Assembly (NCBI GenBank): GCA_017654935.2
Contig: CM065680.1
Span: forward strand, 37,993,100-38,057,099
Direction: 5' to 3'
DNA: 64,000 bases
Source: Phymorhynchus buccinoides
Lineage: Eukaryota > Mollusca > Gastropoda > Neogastropoda > Raphitomidae
The translations under genes were made by a program, and so were the position numbers. Of the stretch, positions 1 to 12,418 are shown in pieces. A model generated the notes under the pieces. That model searched no databases. It saw only the letters and a program-made list of their open reading frames with translations, and had not been told where the DNA came from. The first letter of the stretch is position 1. Every line of letters begins with the position of its first letter.

Positions 1-576
1 TTTGCAGAGTTCATTTGGTCACCTATCCACCTAGTTTTCCGACTTAGTCCCTTGTGATTGTTCATTTTATTTTATGTGAAGTTTTGGCGAAGGAGGGAGC
101 AAATGTAGAAAGTTGAAGATGCTTCAGAGTTCGGCGAGGGCGCTATTTTTGACATACCCCAGTCGACCTGGACTGGTGCCATAGCCGTTTGGTTTGACAT
201 AATATCCAAGTGTGTGTGTTCTAGTTAGGGAAACCTCTCAAATCTGGACTAGCCAGAAGGAGGGTGCACACAGCTAGTTCTCCACATTGCAAAATGTAAT
301 GAGAGGCCCTCGTATTAGTTGATGTTGAAGAGTTAGACACACAATGGGGCTTGATGTCTTTAAGAACTTTAACATTATGCGTACTCGTTATTTATTCATT
401 TTCTTTCGCAAATAGCATAACACAAATACAAGAGGGTTTGACTGTCTCTACAGATCCACTTACATTGGTATACTGACCACTTGCTCCACTTAAACTTATT
501 TGCTTCTGATATAAGAGTACAAAGGGCATTACATAAATAAAGTGACGTTCGTCTTCGACAACATTGCATACAGTCC

Positions 577-720
<144 letters not shown>

Positions 721-740
721 AAATACGATACATTGTAATC

Positions 741-751
741 AGTGTGTGTGC

Positions 752-795
<44 letters not shown>

Positions 796-810
796 TGCGT
801 GCGTGCGTGC

Positions 811-874
<64 letters not shown>
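741..874. repeat. (GT)n microsatellite
   Basis: Two long GT tracts are separated by a GTGCGTGC-rich interruption. They sit just after the GPCR exon in its transcription direction, so they are probably intronic. Confidence 0.95.
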
Positions 875-876
<2 letters not shown>

Positions 877-1017
877 CTTCAAAAGTACATGTTGAGCAAC
901 GTGATTCACAAGACACAAACACAGACAGAAAAAGAAAACAAACCGGACAAAGCAATCATATAACCTCAATGACGCAGGCAAACAAACAAACAAGCAAACA
1001 AACACCCAGGCACTGAC

Positions 1018-2061
1018 CAGATTGGGGCTGGAGGAGAGCAGGAAGATAACGTTGACGGCCATCATGAAGCGGGCGAACTCCCTGCCTGCCCCGTGCACCA
1101 TGCTGAGCTGCTTCATGTACTCCTGCTGATCCTTGACCCGAACCAGCGTCATCGTCCTCTCCATCCGCCGCAGCTCCCGCGTCACGGCCCAGTTGCACAG
1201 CAGCAGCACCACCGTGCACGCCACGCCCTGCACCAGCGTGGACACGTTGTGCGCCAGAGACCCGGAGTCCAGGAACCCCGCGTAGACTAGGAGATGCTCG
1301 TGGACCTCCGCCAGGTGTACGGCCAGGTGGAATCCTCCGATGCCGCAGGAGAGCAAGGTCAGGGCGGCTACTCCTACCAGAAAGGCCTGGCACGTGCATC
1401 GCGTGGCGTAGAAGTAAGGGGCACGTAGAGCCAGGAAACGCTCGATGCCCATGAGAACCACGGTACACTGAGCCAGCATCCAGAAGGAGGTCAGGAGAAA
1501 GACAAACGCGGAGTAGCTCACAGTCTGCGTCATCTTACTGAATTCGTTAAAACGGTGTGAAGACGTTACGTTCGAGTGGATATCATCCTGCCCGCTTGTC
1601 GTTTTGGCCATCTCTTTATCCAAACGGGATGGGTTCGCTGAGTGGGTTGGGCTTTCTAAAGCGTTACTGTTCATGGTGGTAGACTGAGACTCGTTGGCCA
1701 TGACGGAGAGGATCCACAGAGGCAAGTAGCCGAGGACGGTGGCTAGCATGTCAGCCAAGGACAGCACGAGCACGAGCAGCTTGGGAGGAATGAGTCTCTG
1801 GGTGCGCCACACCACCCGTGCCTCGTGGGCCAGCAGAGTGAGGTTGCTGAGGGCGATGACTAGCACGCTGACTGGCGCCAGGACTCGCTCCACCTCATCC
1901 ACCTCCTGCAGCTCGGCCCAGCTCTCCAGAAGGTCCTCTGGGATTGGTGCCACACCCCAGGTCGCTGTAGACATCGTTTGACCATGCCGGCTGTCGTCTA
2001 AAACAGCCGGAGATGACAACATCCACGAAGATGTTACAGAGTCTGAATCTGACGACATCAT
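1018..2061 (-). CDS. class A GPCR, prostanoid-receptor-like, main coding exon
   Basis: This is one long exon of a seven-helix membrane receptor that probably signals through G proteins. Starting at the ATG at 2061 (an in-frame stop lies upstream at 2100-2098), it encodes about 348 residues. Helices fall near residues 60-80, 94-117, 182-207, 226-246, 270-293 and 329-348. TM2 keeps the class A LxxxD aspartate (D104) and TM6 a proline (P346). The TM3 end reads ERF followed by LALRAPYFY, very like the ER-x-L-x(4)-PYFY block of prostanoid (EP/TP-type) receptors. A donor-like G|GTCAGT at 1018/1017 ends the exon just after TM6, where vertebrate prostanoid receptor genes share an intron. Possible N-glycosylation sites are N123, N164 and N272. 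The first extracellular loop is unusually long (about 60 residues). The usual TM3 and ECL2 disulfide cysteines are absent, as is the prostanoid ECL2 tryptophan motif. The TM7 exon is not in the window. The ligand cannot be told; the class A call is firm, the prostanoid subfamily likely. Confidence 0.78.
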
Positions 2062-2663
2062 CGTTGAATCGACGACCAAAGCAGCTTGGTAAATAAATTA
2101 TGATGTTTACTGAGTATGATGAAAAAAAATCTGGTTATCCTTTAGTATCTTCGTCCAATACAGTACTCCCCGTTTATACTAAACTCGGTTATAATAAATT
2201 TCGGTTACAGTAAAGGAAAGCACTGGTTCCCGGCCAAAGATCTACTGTTTTATTACTAAATAGACCTCGGATAGTAGCAACTCGGTTATAATAAAAAAAC
2301 TGCTATAGTAAAGTTACTTTTGGTTCCCCACAGGACTGGCTCCTCGGTTACAATAAAAAAAATTGTCCTCTTCGTGACCTTTGTAAATAGGTCACCAATG
2401 TATGCTCACAGTCTCACCACTCCCCCCACCCACCCATAATAACAACTGGGTTATAATTATAAAAAAATTAAACTCCTATAGTAAAGTCATTTATGGTTCC
2501 TCCTCCTTAGAATAAAACAAATTGTCCTCTTCCTGACCTTTGTAAATACGTCATCAATGTATACGTCACAGTCTCACTACTCCCTCTACCCACCTTCATC
2601 AACGAAATTGAAAGGCACTCAAAAACAATTAATGAAAAAAATGAATCGGAACAAAATATATAT

Positions 2664-3914
2664 ACAGCCGAATCCGCTTATAAGAAACTCGCTTACAAGA
2701 AAACACTTACAATGAAGCAAAAACAAATTCCCTGCCGAACTTCTTCTTTCTTATCTATAATCAAAAGTGGGATATAAGAAACTCGCTTATAAGAAAACTC
2801 GGTTATAAGCAAGCAATTTTTTTCTCCCATCCGCAATGGAAACTTGGATATAAGAAAATTATGTCATACAAGCGAGTTGGTTTGCAATTCATTTTCTTAT
2901 AAGTGAGTTCTATTTACTTATAAGCCAATTACCATTGACAACATTTTCTTAAAGACCCACCAGATCATGTGTCAAAATCGCGGTTTCCACGTGTTTTCCT
3001 TATAGCTGGTACAAAATCTTGTTTTGACCAGGTTTGACTCCCATACAAATGCCCCCAATTCAAAAAGAAACATTTTAAAGAGCAGCCTCAATTTGAAGTT
3101 GGGGGAATTTGTATGTGGGTCACAGTTACCCAGAAAAAACAAGGGATTTAATCGTGTTGGGTCAGTGTGTCTTTAAAAATGAGTTGGACCTGAACTGAAA
3201 GGATGTTCCGAGAAAATGGAAGTCGTTCCAAAAAGGGAAAGTTTACCTCATACCAGTTGTGTCACAGACAGTCTAAACAGTACAGGCACTTGATTGCAAG
3301 ACTAATTGAGTTGTTTTTGTTCCTTTATTCCATACTTTCCTTCAGTATTCTGTCAAAATAAATGTTGAGCAGAAGAAACAAATATGAGTACTTTTGTGTT
3401 GGTGGTAGAGAGACTGTCCATCCTTACATTTTCAGCAGCAATGGCAGAGAGGAAAAGGCAATTCATTTCTTTAAGAAGATAAATGCAAATAACTGAATAT
3501 GTGGACGAACATCCACATAAACAACAGCAAACGATCGATGAAAAGCTGCATGGGTGGAGAGTAAATGGTAATAATTCAGTACAAGAAAGGCGAAGGGGTA
3601 CGCATTTGATAACAGTAAAAAGACCAAAAAAAGACTTCTTAGTTAAGTTGTTGTAGGCACCTTTAAGTCTTCTTCTTAGTAGACTATTTTGATTTTATGA
3701 TGCAAGACATGCATCAAATTAGGAAAAAGGATTTTCTCTTCGTTTTGTTTTTCTGTCTTTCTTTTTTTTTTTTTTTCCCTTTTCAATTTGTTTATAAGGG
3801 GGAAAACTTCAAAATGTTTTCTTATATCTGAGTTTCGGATATAAGAAAACTTGGATATGGTAATAAGCAAAACATCATCTCCCTTCGATTTTCTTATAAC
3901 GGAGTTTTGCTGTA
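2664..3914. mobile_element. inner pogo-like element nested in the larger one
   Basis: It starts near TACAGCCGAATCCGCTTATA and ends with an inverse CGTTATAA-type terminus reading ..TTATAACGGAGTTTTGCTGTA. Copies of 'cttataagaaaactcg' are clustered near both ends. A further partial end of the same family is at about 4340-4482. No coding capacity is seen. Confidence 0.5.
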
Positions 3915-4526
3915 TTTTGATTTCATGATGTAAAAAAACATGAGTCATAGGTCCCAAGTTTCCTTATTGTCCATTGGCATTGTACAAACGCAAATACAAA
4001 ATTGTCTTCCACTGTGTAAAGTAAGTTATACATCCAAATTAGAATATTGATTAAAAACAAGAAACAGAAATTTACATTTAAACAAATATGTTACTCTCAC
4101 ACCACACCCACTCATTCATCTGCTCTCCGCTATCTTGCTCGCTCATCATGCAACTCACACCACGTCTGCCTTCATTTTTGTTTTTAATTTTCTGTTCTGT
4201 TCTTTCTTTTTTTCCTCCTTTGATTTGCATTTTTTCCTTTTTTTTCATGCACTAATTTATGTAAAAGCATTTTTTTCATCGTTTTATGTTTCTGTTTGTC
4301 TTTTATTTTATTATTTTATCTTTTTCTCTTTTATTTTTCCCTTTCCCCCATTCAACTCGGTTATAAGAAAAAAAAATCAAAATGTTTTCTTTTATCCGAA
4401 TTTCGGATATAAGAAAACACGGATATAAGAAAACGAAAAAATTATCTCCCTTCGATTTTCTTATAACTGGGTTTTGCTGTAGCATCATGAAAATGCGATA
4501 TTTTATTGCAGGCATGATAATCTATT

Positions 4527-4605
4527 ATCAGGCATAATGTCTGTGACCATAGGCATAATGTCCGTAGGCAAAGTGTCCGTAGGCAAAATGTCCACAGGCA
4601 AACTG
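4527..4605. repeat. short tandem repeat, about 17-bp unit
   Basis: The core 'ataggcataatgtccgtaggcaaa' recurs about four times with drift (CATAATGTC / CAAAGTGTC / CAAAATGTC). It is noncoding and lies inside the composite transposon. Confidence 0.6.
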
Positions 4606-4975
4606 TTCGGTCACGGTGCTTGTGTGTGTGCGAGCACGCACGTGCGTGTGCATGCATGAATAGATTCAAAGGCAATTCTGGAAGTTAGAGGTTGTACACT
4701 ATATGCTTATACATCTAGTTTTGTTTTGTGCACAGGAAAATATACCATTTATAAACCCAATCACCTTTTTGGACCTCAAACCATATGAGGAAGGGATAGG
4801 ATGGGTTTATATTTAGTATTTTACGTTATCTTTGACTTTGAAAAACAACATCGGATAAGATAAAAAAATATCATCAAAACTTTACTATATCCGAACATCG
4901 TTTATTAGAAAAACCTGTTATAGTAAAGGAAAAGCCTTGCTCCCCTGCACTTTACTATAAGCGGGGTGTACTGTA

Positions 4976-6500
4976 CCATCATTTGTTGAATTGACGTCCA
5001 AGCCAAAAGTGTATTAACTAAATTAATTAGACAGTGGTTCTTACTGCGCATAAGTACAACTGGCGCTCCTTAAACTTCCTCTAGTCGTCATATTATGAGA
5101 GAACCAACCATATATAGAGAGAGTTGTCAGTATTAGAGTCATCTGACAATGTTTATTTGTTTGTGTTGTTGAAAGTTCGATTTGATTCTTGAGACCATCT
5201 TTCAAAGTATTATTATGACATTTGAAGATTCATCCGAATTAAACAAACAAGACAAAACAAGTAAAATTATCAATTTCTATCCAGGCCTACATTTTCGATT
5301 GTTTGCACCCCCCCTGCTATTTTCTTTGGATAAAAGTTTCCGTCATCTCAGTTTTGTACAAATGACTTTCCTGTTTAGGGTTTGTTAGCCTTGTTATTCT
5401 TTGTGGTTTTCTTTTTTAATTTATAATTTTCGTTTTCGCGATGTTAGTTGATATAGGCTGCCTCGGTTATTGTTTATTCAGCAATAGTCATGAGCGTTGT
5501 TGACTTGCAAAAACAACACAATCGGTTACGTCAACTTCGATTGTAGGCCTACAATAAAATTACTATGTAGGCCTAATATGACCAAAATAAATAAGAGTGA
5601 TGAAAATCATCATTTAAAAAAAAAGATCTGATAACTTTTAAAAAATCAAAGTCTATGGCAAAGGCCTTAAATCGACACAGATTAATTCCAAATAACGAAC
5701 TCATATATTTTATTTCAGGCTATGATTTCTTATATTTTCTGCAGCTCATATTATCGACACATTTAGCATACATTAGAGAATTTACATTAACTTACACAAC
5801 AACAAGGAAAAAACCCACACCACACATTAGGCTATCATGAATTCGTTACACTTCACAACAAACACTGAATAAAGTTTCCATCCTGACTTACTGATTCAAA
5901 CAATGTTTCGCTGTCATCGATATATTTCAATGTTTCATAGACAACGCACAATGCTGACTTTTCACAACCTCAGCTGCTCCTTTCCCCCCAGTCAGCAGCC
6001 TCAACCCACAAAGCAGAGTCAAGTGATAGAGACAGATGCGCTATGCATCATACCGAGTTGCCTCTTTCTACACCGGTTGATTTTTCGCCTGACAAATCCT
6101 AGCCTATGTTGGGAGACAGGCTGGCAGCTTCTTAGCTGGTCGATACGCTTTCATCACCCATAGCAAGATTGATTGGTTTCTGTGGCAACACGAGATGTAG
6201 ACCCTTCTTCTTCTTCTACATTCTCCCCCTCGTCCTTACTCCCACCACCATCCTCCTATTCCCCTCTGCCATGTCAGGGACCTCGAAGACGTTGACTTCT
6301 GACGTAAACACTTGTAGGTAAACAAACTGATGCACCTTTTGGGCTGTCATGCTAGGTATGTATGTAAACCTTCTTCCTTCTTCATTTCCTTTGCTCTCTT
6401 TTTTTAAATGTTGATTATTCTTTTTATTGGTAATTTAGTTTCCACGTTTATTTATCCTTAACAAAAATCAGTTACGCTCCTCTTCTGACACTTCTCTCCT
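4976..6500. other. intergenic, no gene seen
   Basis: AT-rich unique sequence. Open frames here are short and show neither family similarity nor splice context. Nothing else is supported. Confidence 0.5.
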
Positions 6501-6504
6501 CCAG

Positions 6505-6921
6505 ATGCCTCGTTGCCGCACTAGCACCCTTGGCGAACACTCCTTCTCTTTCCAGGCCCCCTCCACTTGGAATAAACTCCCTTTATCTCTCCGTTCTGCC
6601 AACTCGCCTTTCTTCATTTAAGTCTCTCAAAATTACTCTTTTCAAATCATAGCCTGCAATATTTCTTTTCAAAGTACTGTACCCCTTCCATCCGCGAGTG
6701 TTTGTGTGCATGCGTGTTGTTTGTGCGTGTAGTGCGTTCGTGTGTGTGTGTGTTTAGTGCGTGCGTGTGTCTGTGTTTAGTGCGTGCGCGCGCGTGCGCA
6801 TAATATATTTTTGTTGTTTATTTATTTATATTGTTTGCTGGTTTATTCATTTATTATTGTAAGTGCTTAGGGCTTTTTTAAGATTAGGCGCGATAAATGC
6901 TAATTATTATTATTATTATTA
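6505..6921 (+). mobile_element. 3' end of a LINE (non-LTR retrotransposon)
   Basis: Translation gives FSFQAPSTWNKLPLSLR, the conserved C-terminal block found after the reverse transcriptase in many animal LINEs (F-x-AP-x-x-WN-x-LP-x-x-x-R). After a frameshift it continues SFKSLKITLFKS and then stops. A 3' untranslated part follows, with a GT-rich stretch and an ATT-repeat tail at 6903-6921. The fragment is truncated and dead. Confidence 0.75.
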
Positions 6922-7680
6922 TATCAAATACACTGACCGACACATATGCGAACCTCAACACCTGCCTGTGTAGCTCTCCTCTCTCCCAATTTCCCTTGTC
7001 CCTGAGCTTTTTGCAGCCTGAACAGACAGGAGCAAAAAACAGGGCCAAAGGTTAATAAACCTCTACATGTCTCCCACTGCATTCCTTAGTAATGCCGATT
7101 GAGAACATACATGGTTGTGTGGGTGTGCGAGGAAAGGTTTTCTTATAATAGCCTCAAGGTAAAAAAAAGAGCTTCAAATGTTACCCACTGCATTCCATAA
7201 GTCGTGCTGATCAACAATATAATAAGGTTATGTGGATGTATGGTGTTCGAACTATAGCCACTGCTGAAAGAGACTAGTTCAAAAGTCAAGGTCAAGAATC
7301 TAAACAATACTTTGCACCACACATGACTTGAACCCTGTCTTGGTACAGCCTGCCACATTTGAAGTCTGTAACTGCACAAATGTGAAAGATATAGCCAAAA
7401 CATCAATTTCACCCCACCCACCCATGGCCTACGTCCTTGACCTTGATCGGTACCCACTAATCAGATTTACTAAAGGCCAATGAACCTGCATACGAAGTTT
7501 GAACACCGTAACTCCAACAATGTACGAGATATGGCCACAAGAAAATGTTTTGGTTTTCAACGTCAAACTTCAAGGTCAAGGTCAGCATGGTTATGTTTTC
7601 TTCACAGAACCATTCATGCACCATGATACACCATCACACACAGTTTGAGCTGGTTCATGAGATACAGTTCAGAAATGAAA
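6922..7680. other. intergenic, no gene seen
   Basis: Includes 'caaggtcaaggt' motifs that recur at about 7275, 7435, 7570 and 7870, suggesting an old degraded repeat. No coding signal. Confidence 0.4.
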
Positions 7681-7827
7681 TACAGTGGAACCTCCCTTAT
7701 AAGACCTTAAAAAATCATCCAAAATGTGGTCGTACTCGGGAGGGAGTTGTATAAGGGAGGTAATTTTAATACTTACAAAGAAGGGCGATGTTTCAGATAA
7801 GTAAGTCTTAAGAGAAGTTCAACTGTA
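7681..7827. mobile_element. MITE, TACAGTGGAACCTCCC family
   Basis: A 147-bp element. The left end is TACAGTGGAACCTCCCTTAT; the right end reads ..AAGTTCAACTGTA, a diverged inverse. The TA edges and CAGTGGAACCTC ends resemble pogo/Tigger-type termini. Relatives are at 15644, 19391 and 61769. Confidence 0.75.
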
Positions 7828-8430
7828 TACAGCCCAACGAAGGAAATTTCGGTTTCCACGGTCAAATTTCAAGGTCAAGGTGAGCACAGTCATGAATATC
7901 GAAATGAACCTTCCTTTTTAAGTTGCTTTCCCCTCTACCAAATGTGATTAAAATCCGTCCAATAGTTTTTGAGAGAATCGACTTAAAGACACACACACAC
8001 ACACAGTCACAATACCCGTTCTCTGGCCGGGTAATGAGGGGATATTTGCCAGTAGGAATTATAAGCCTTCTTTATGAATGAGGTTTTACGTCGTTGGCTG
8101 CAAAACAGCACATATCGATATGGAACGAACCATCAACCAGCCATCATTCAATGCTCTGAGCAGATCCTGGAGGTACTGCAATACCAGGTCTGACCTTGAG
8201 CCTTCTTTATTCCCTTTGAGACGGTACCTTCTGGCAAATAGGTAGGCTACAACTCGACATTTAATTTTTTTTAATAATAAACATGTTATTATTTTGTCTT
8301 TCTGTTTATGTTTGTAAAGAATTTCAATGCATGAAGCATTAAAACAGTGCATTTCCTTTTGCCATAAAAAATTAAATCAATACTGGGAGGAATGCAGGGT
8401 GCAATTAATTATCTTTTTTTTAAACCCTCA

Positions 8431-8630
8431 TAGGGGAAGACGGGGTAAAAAGCGCATGGGCGGGTAAGAAGCCCACCCCAATTATCTCATGAAATAAAGC
8501 AAATTTCAGTCAAATTTGCCCATGAGACGAATGCTAGCTCGAAAAATGAGACTGAAATTTGCTTTATTTCATGAGATAATTGGGGTGGGCTTCTTACCCG
8601 CCCATGCGCTTTTTACCCCGTCTTCCCCTA
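8431..8630. mobile_element. 200-bp near-perfect palindromic MITE
   Basis: The two halves are inverse copies beginning TAGGGGAAGACGGGGTAAAA. They meet around a short centre near 8530. The element could form a long hairpin. A related copy is at 9044-9261. Confidence 0.85.
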
Positions 8631-8925
8631 GTTGTGCAAAATAGCTTTCATAGAAAAGTTCACTTGTGTACAAAGTAATCTTACTTCCCGAAAATGGATG
8701 CTTTTTTTCTGTGGGTTCGCATTTAAATTGGAGACTTTAATTGGTGCCATATTTTTTTTAACTTCTCAGCCCACCTATTATGAACGAGAATACTGTCCGG
8801 ATATATGCTGCGACACTGAACATTAAATTGTCATGGCCTTCTTTCTTTTCCCCCTCTTCAAACTCAGTTATGGACTTTTCTCAAAATGAGCTGCTGAGTA
8901 AAATTGTCTTTTGGGGAAGCCGAGA

Positions 8926-9498
8926 GTGTACACGTTAACACAGGATATTTCTATTTCCCCATGACAACACAGTCTTATTTTTTTAATTTATATTAACGAT
9001 GGCTTGGTGCCAAAACGGACTATCTTTAGATAGCCCATTGACATATGGGAAGACGAGGTAAAAAGCGCATGGGCGGGTAAGAAGCCCACCCCAATTATCT
9101 CATGAAATAAAGAAAATTTCAGTCAAATTTGCCCATGAGACGAATGCTAGACATTAACGCTCGTCTCATGGGCAAAATGAGGCTGAAATTTGCTTCATTT
9201 CATGAGATAATTGGGGTGGGCTTCTTACCCGCCCATGCGCTTTTTACCCCGTCTTCCCCTATTATTGAAATTATTGCGATATTTAATAACTTGCATAAAA
9301 GAAGACTGCATAAATATACAAAGCGTAATCCCCATTTGATATTATTTGCAGTCTTTTTTAATACAAGTTCTTAGTTTTTGCATTAATTTCAATAATACGT
9401 CAATGGGCTATCTAAAGATAGTCCGTTTTGAATCCAAGCCATCAATATGTTGCCATGGGGAAATAGAAATATATCGTGAATAATGTTAACGTGTACAC
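8926..9498. mobile_element. larger inverted-repeat element containing a second palindrome
   Basis: The outer arms start GTGTACACGTTAAC (8926) and end GTTAACGTGTACAC (9498). Both carry 'ctatttccccatg' and 'actatctttagatagccc' blocks in inverse orientation. The TAGGGGAAGACGG-type palindrome is inserted inside at 9044-9261. A partial extra arm copy follows at about 9536-9590. Confidence 0.7.
9044..9261. mobile_element. second copy of the TAGGGGAAGACGG palindromic MITE
   Basis: The inverse halves match the copy at 8431-8630 closely, with a slightly longer centre. Inserted within the 8926-9498 element, so it is younger than its host. Confidence 0.8.
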
Positions 9499-9989
9499 AG
9501 ACCTTTAGAAAACCACATCTTTTTAATCTCCACTGTGTTGCCATGTGGAAATAGTGACATTTTGTGAATATGGTTAACGTGTACACAGATCACCCTACAA
9601 TTTATCTTTAATAATTTTTTCTTTATCAGATTTGCTATAGGCTACTTTAGATCAGTTTTATCGGATATTCATGAAATGCTGTGGACTAATAAGAGGCTGT
9701 GCTTTAAACAGGTATGTAGGCCTATCCATCAAATTTTGAGGTTAATCAAAGCTATTTTTCACATACAATGTTATTTTGTTTGTGATTTTCTTCAGTTACG
9801 CATTTCATAAATGCAACTTAGCCTTTCGAAACATTTGCCTTCAGCGTTAGAAATATTTGCCTTCAGGTAAATTAGTGGGGCAGTTCCTTAGGCAGAAGCA
9901 GATTCTTTATTGAATGGCGAAAATGGAGTTTTACGTCCTCTTGGTCTGAATCAGACACATATGGGACATTTGTAAATACAAATATGGTG

Positions 9990-10630
9990 GGAACAATACT
10001 GGAGGCAATGCCCGGAGGCAGTACGAAACCAGTAAAGTCCCGATTTTGTTTTATTAATACAGATAGGTGTAGCGGTGACCACGCCTCGGTTAAACCTCAT
10101 TGGCGATGGCACCGCCACAAGTATATATATGCCCAAAAATATAATTCAGAAGAAAATTTGGAAAATTCAGAATTTTATTGAATGTTATTATAAAGAAATG
10201 TGTGGAAAGAAAGAGCTTATTGACATTCAGTGGCTTCCATATAGGGACAGGGCATAGCTTTTAGTATTTTGTTTTTTGCATTAATTACATACTTGTCACA
10301 AATCTTTATTTTATGTGTGTATAATCAGTTGTATGCCACCACGCTAATGGAAATAACATGTATGCAGACGCTCCTTTTTTGTTGTTGTTCCAGTCATTCT
10401 TGATTTCATGTGTATTTATTTACTTATTTATTAATACTATTTAATTGTTTGTTTAAGTTTCTTTATAGTTTGTTCATTTATTCGTGTGTGTTTCCCTCCT
10501 CATAATATCGTTATTTCATTTTTACTGATTTTCTCTGTGCACTGTCCACTTTCTGCGCATTTGTAATGTCCGATATCATGAATAAAAATGTATTTAAAAC
10601 CCTCAAAAAAGAAGGAAAAAAACCCAAAAC
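9990..10630 (+). mobile_element. possible retroelement remnant
   Basis: A short frame near 10150-10255 ends IDIQWLPYRDRA, which resembles the L-x-WLP-x-x-xR block after LINE reverse transcriptases. The region ends with AATAAA and an A-rich tail near 10580-10630. Weakly supported. Confidence 0.35.
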
Positions 10631-11887
10631 GTTTTGTGGGCGGCATCGTGTGGTTGTCTTAGACTTGAATTCCTAATCATGACTGCGTGGGCTCTACGTT
10701 TTTGAATGGGCCCATGTTTTTATGTAATGTGCATTTTAGCACGTCTTATGAATAGTAAAATTGCATGTATTTCCTTTATGCATGACATTACTATGCACAT
10801 TTTGCTCAAAGATAATTGTCACATGTGTGTGCTTTGATTATACGAATCACAGATGTTGTCACTCATAAATTTATTGTTGAGATACTGTAAAGTTCTTTGA
10901 GTTGAGCTGATACTACCTACAACATTTGTAGAGTTGTTTTTGTTGTTGTTGCAGCGGTTCTCGTAATGTATTGTGAGGACAGGAACAAAGCAACAGCAAA
11001 GAAGAAAGTACAAAAATCACAATACCTCATCATTCTGGAATGAAGTTGAGGGCTAATAAAGCAATCTGAAAACAATGCAACTATGTCACTGTAATACAAG
11101 CTATTTAGGTCTTAAATTAATACTCTCTCTTTCCCTTTTTCACTTGCTGGCTAGCTCAATTTGTTTTAGGGGGGAGGGAGGGAGGGGGCAGGAAAAGATG
11201 TCTGTCCCTCCCCTCCTCTGAGTCTCACGCCCCCCCATTCCCCCCACCCCACAGTCTCACACACACATTAGCTATGGGATTAAAAAAGATACATACAAAT
11301 ACAATGTTGATATTTTTTCAACCAAATATACTGCTTTATTTGAACTCCATAGCAAAAAAGCCCCAACCCACCACTCGCGCACGCATAGCACTCATTCCTA
11401 TTTCAGTCTATAACAAACATACACTTCATTTTTTCGCTTCCTTCAAATAGACATCCACAAAATATTTTCTATCTTACATACATGTATACAAATTGAGATT
11501 GCCAGCCAATTAAAAAAGATCCAAAGTGAGTGTAGAAAAAAATGTACTGGAGACAAGACAGCAAAAGAAGAAGGAGAGGGGGTGTTGGGAGCAACTTATC
11601 AATAAATTGAAAGGGCATTACATTGTTGAATGTAGATTATAAATGCATTCAATTTCTTTTCTCTTTTTTTGTGTCTGGTGACCATAATCAGTGGAAACCT
11701 TAACAGTCTTTTTCAAAACAGACAACCTTATTATTTTGATCTAGAACTAGAAGAGTCATTCATGAAAATTAGAAAGTAATTTTTATTTGTTCAATGAAAT
11801 AAACTCTCTGCTATTGACTGACTGGTTTGAAGCAATGCAGCACTTCAATCAGGTCTATATAATCTTATCTTTAAATTTCCACACATA
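10631..11887. other. intergenic up to the gap, no gene seen
   Basis: AT-rich sequence with a G-run stretch near 11170-11190 and C-run stretches near 11230-11250. No supported feature. Confidence 0.4.
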
Positions 11888-12387
11888 NNNNNNNNNNNNN
11901 NNNNNNNNNNNNNNNNNNNNNNNNNNNNNNNNNNNNNNNNNNNNNNNNNNNNNNNNNNNNNNNNNNNNNNNNNNNNNNNNNNNNNNNNNNNNNNNNNNNN
12001 NNNNNNNNNNNNNNNNNNNNNNNNNNNNNNNNNNNNNNNNNNNNNNNNNNNNNNNNNNNNNNNNNNNNNNNNNNNNNNNNNNNNNNNNNNNNNNNNNNNN
12101 NNNNNNNNNNNNNNNNNNNNNNNNNNNNNNNNNNNNNNNNNNNNNNNNNNNNNNNNNNNNNNNNNNNNNNNNNNNNNNNNNNNNNNNNNNNNNNNNNNNN
12201 NNNNNNNNNNNNNNNNNNNNNNNNNNNNNNNNNNNNNNNNNNNNNNNNNNNNNNNNNNNNNNNNNNNNNNNNNNNNNNNNNNNNNNNNNNNNNNNNNNNN
12301 NNNNNNNNNNNNNNNNNNNNNNNNNNNNNNNNNNNNNNNNNNNNNNNNNNNNNNNNNNNNNNNNNNNNNNNNNNNNNNNNNNNNNNN
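11888..12387. other. assembly gap (500 N)
   Basis: A run of N of round length, so probably a fixed-size scaffold gap rather than a measured one. Frames drawn through it are meaningless. Confidence 0.99.
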
Positions 12388-12418
12388 ACTTTCCCACAAT
12401 GCGAGATTGTGTTTTCAG

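Larger units (their letters stand above)
2159..4975. mobile_element. pogo/Tigger-like non-autonomous DNA transposon, composite
   Basis: The left end reads TACAGTACTCCCCGTTTATA and the right end is its imperfect inverse (TATAAGCGGGGTGTACTGTA), with TA at both outer edges. CAGT-starting ends with TTATA and a TA target are typical of the pogo/Tigger group of Tc1/mariner elements. The subterminal regions carry iterated 'actcggttataa' and 'tatagtaaag' motifs. A second family with ends TACAGC..CGCTTATAAGAAA is nested inside (about 2664-3914 and again to about 4482). No transposase frame is visible. A second, eroded copy lies at 44706-46542. Confidence 0.65.

Noticed and set aside
956..1468. Second frame overlapping the GPCR exon (Arg/Gly-rich, 170 codons)
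   Set aside because: A shadow of the GC-rich GPCR exon in another frame; no domain.
4000..4430. CRISPR-like or regulatory array of TTATAAG motifs
   Set aside because: The motifs are transposon subterminal repeats with irregular spacing in a eukaryotic genome.
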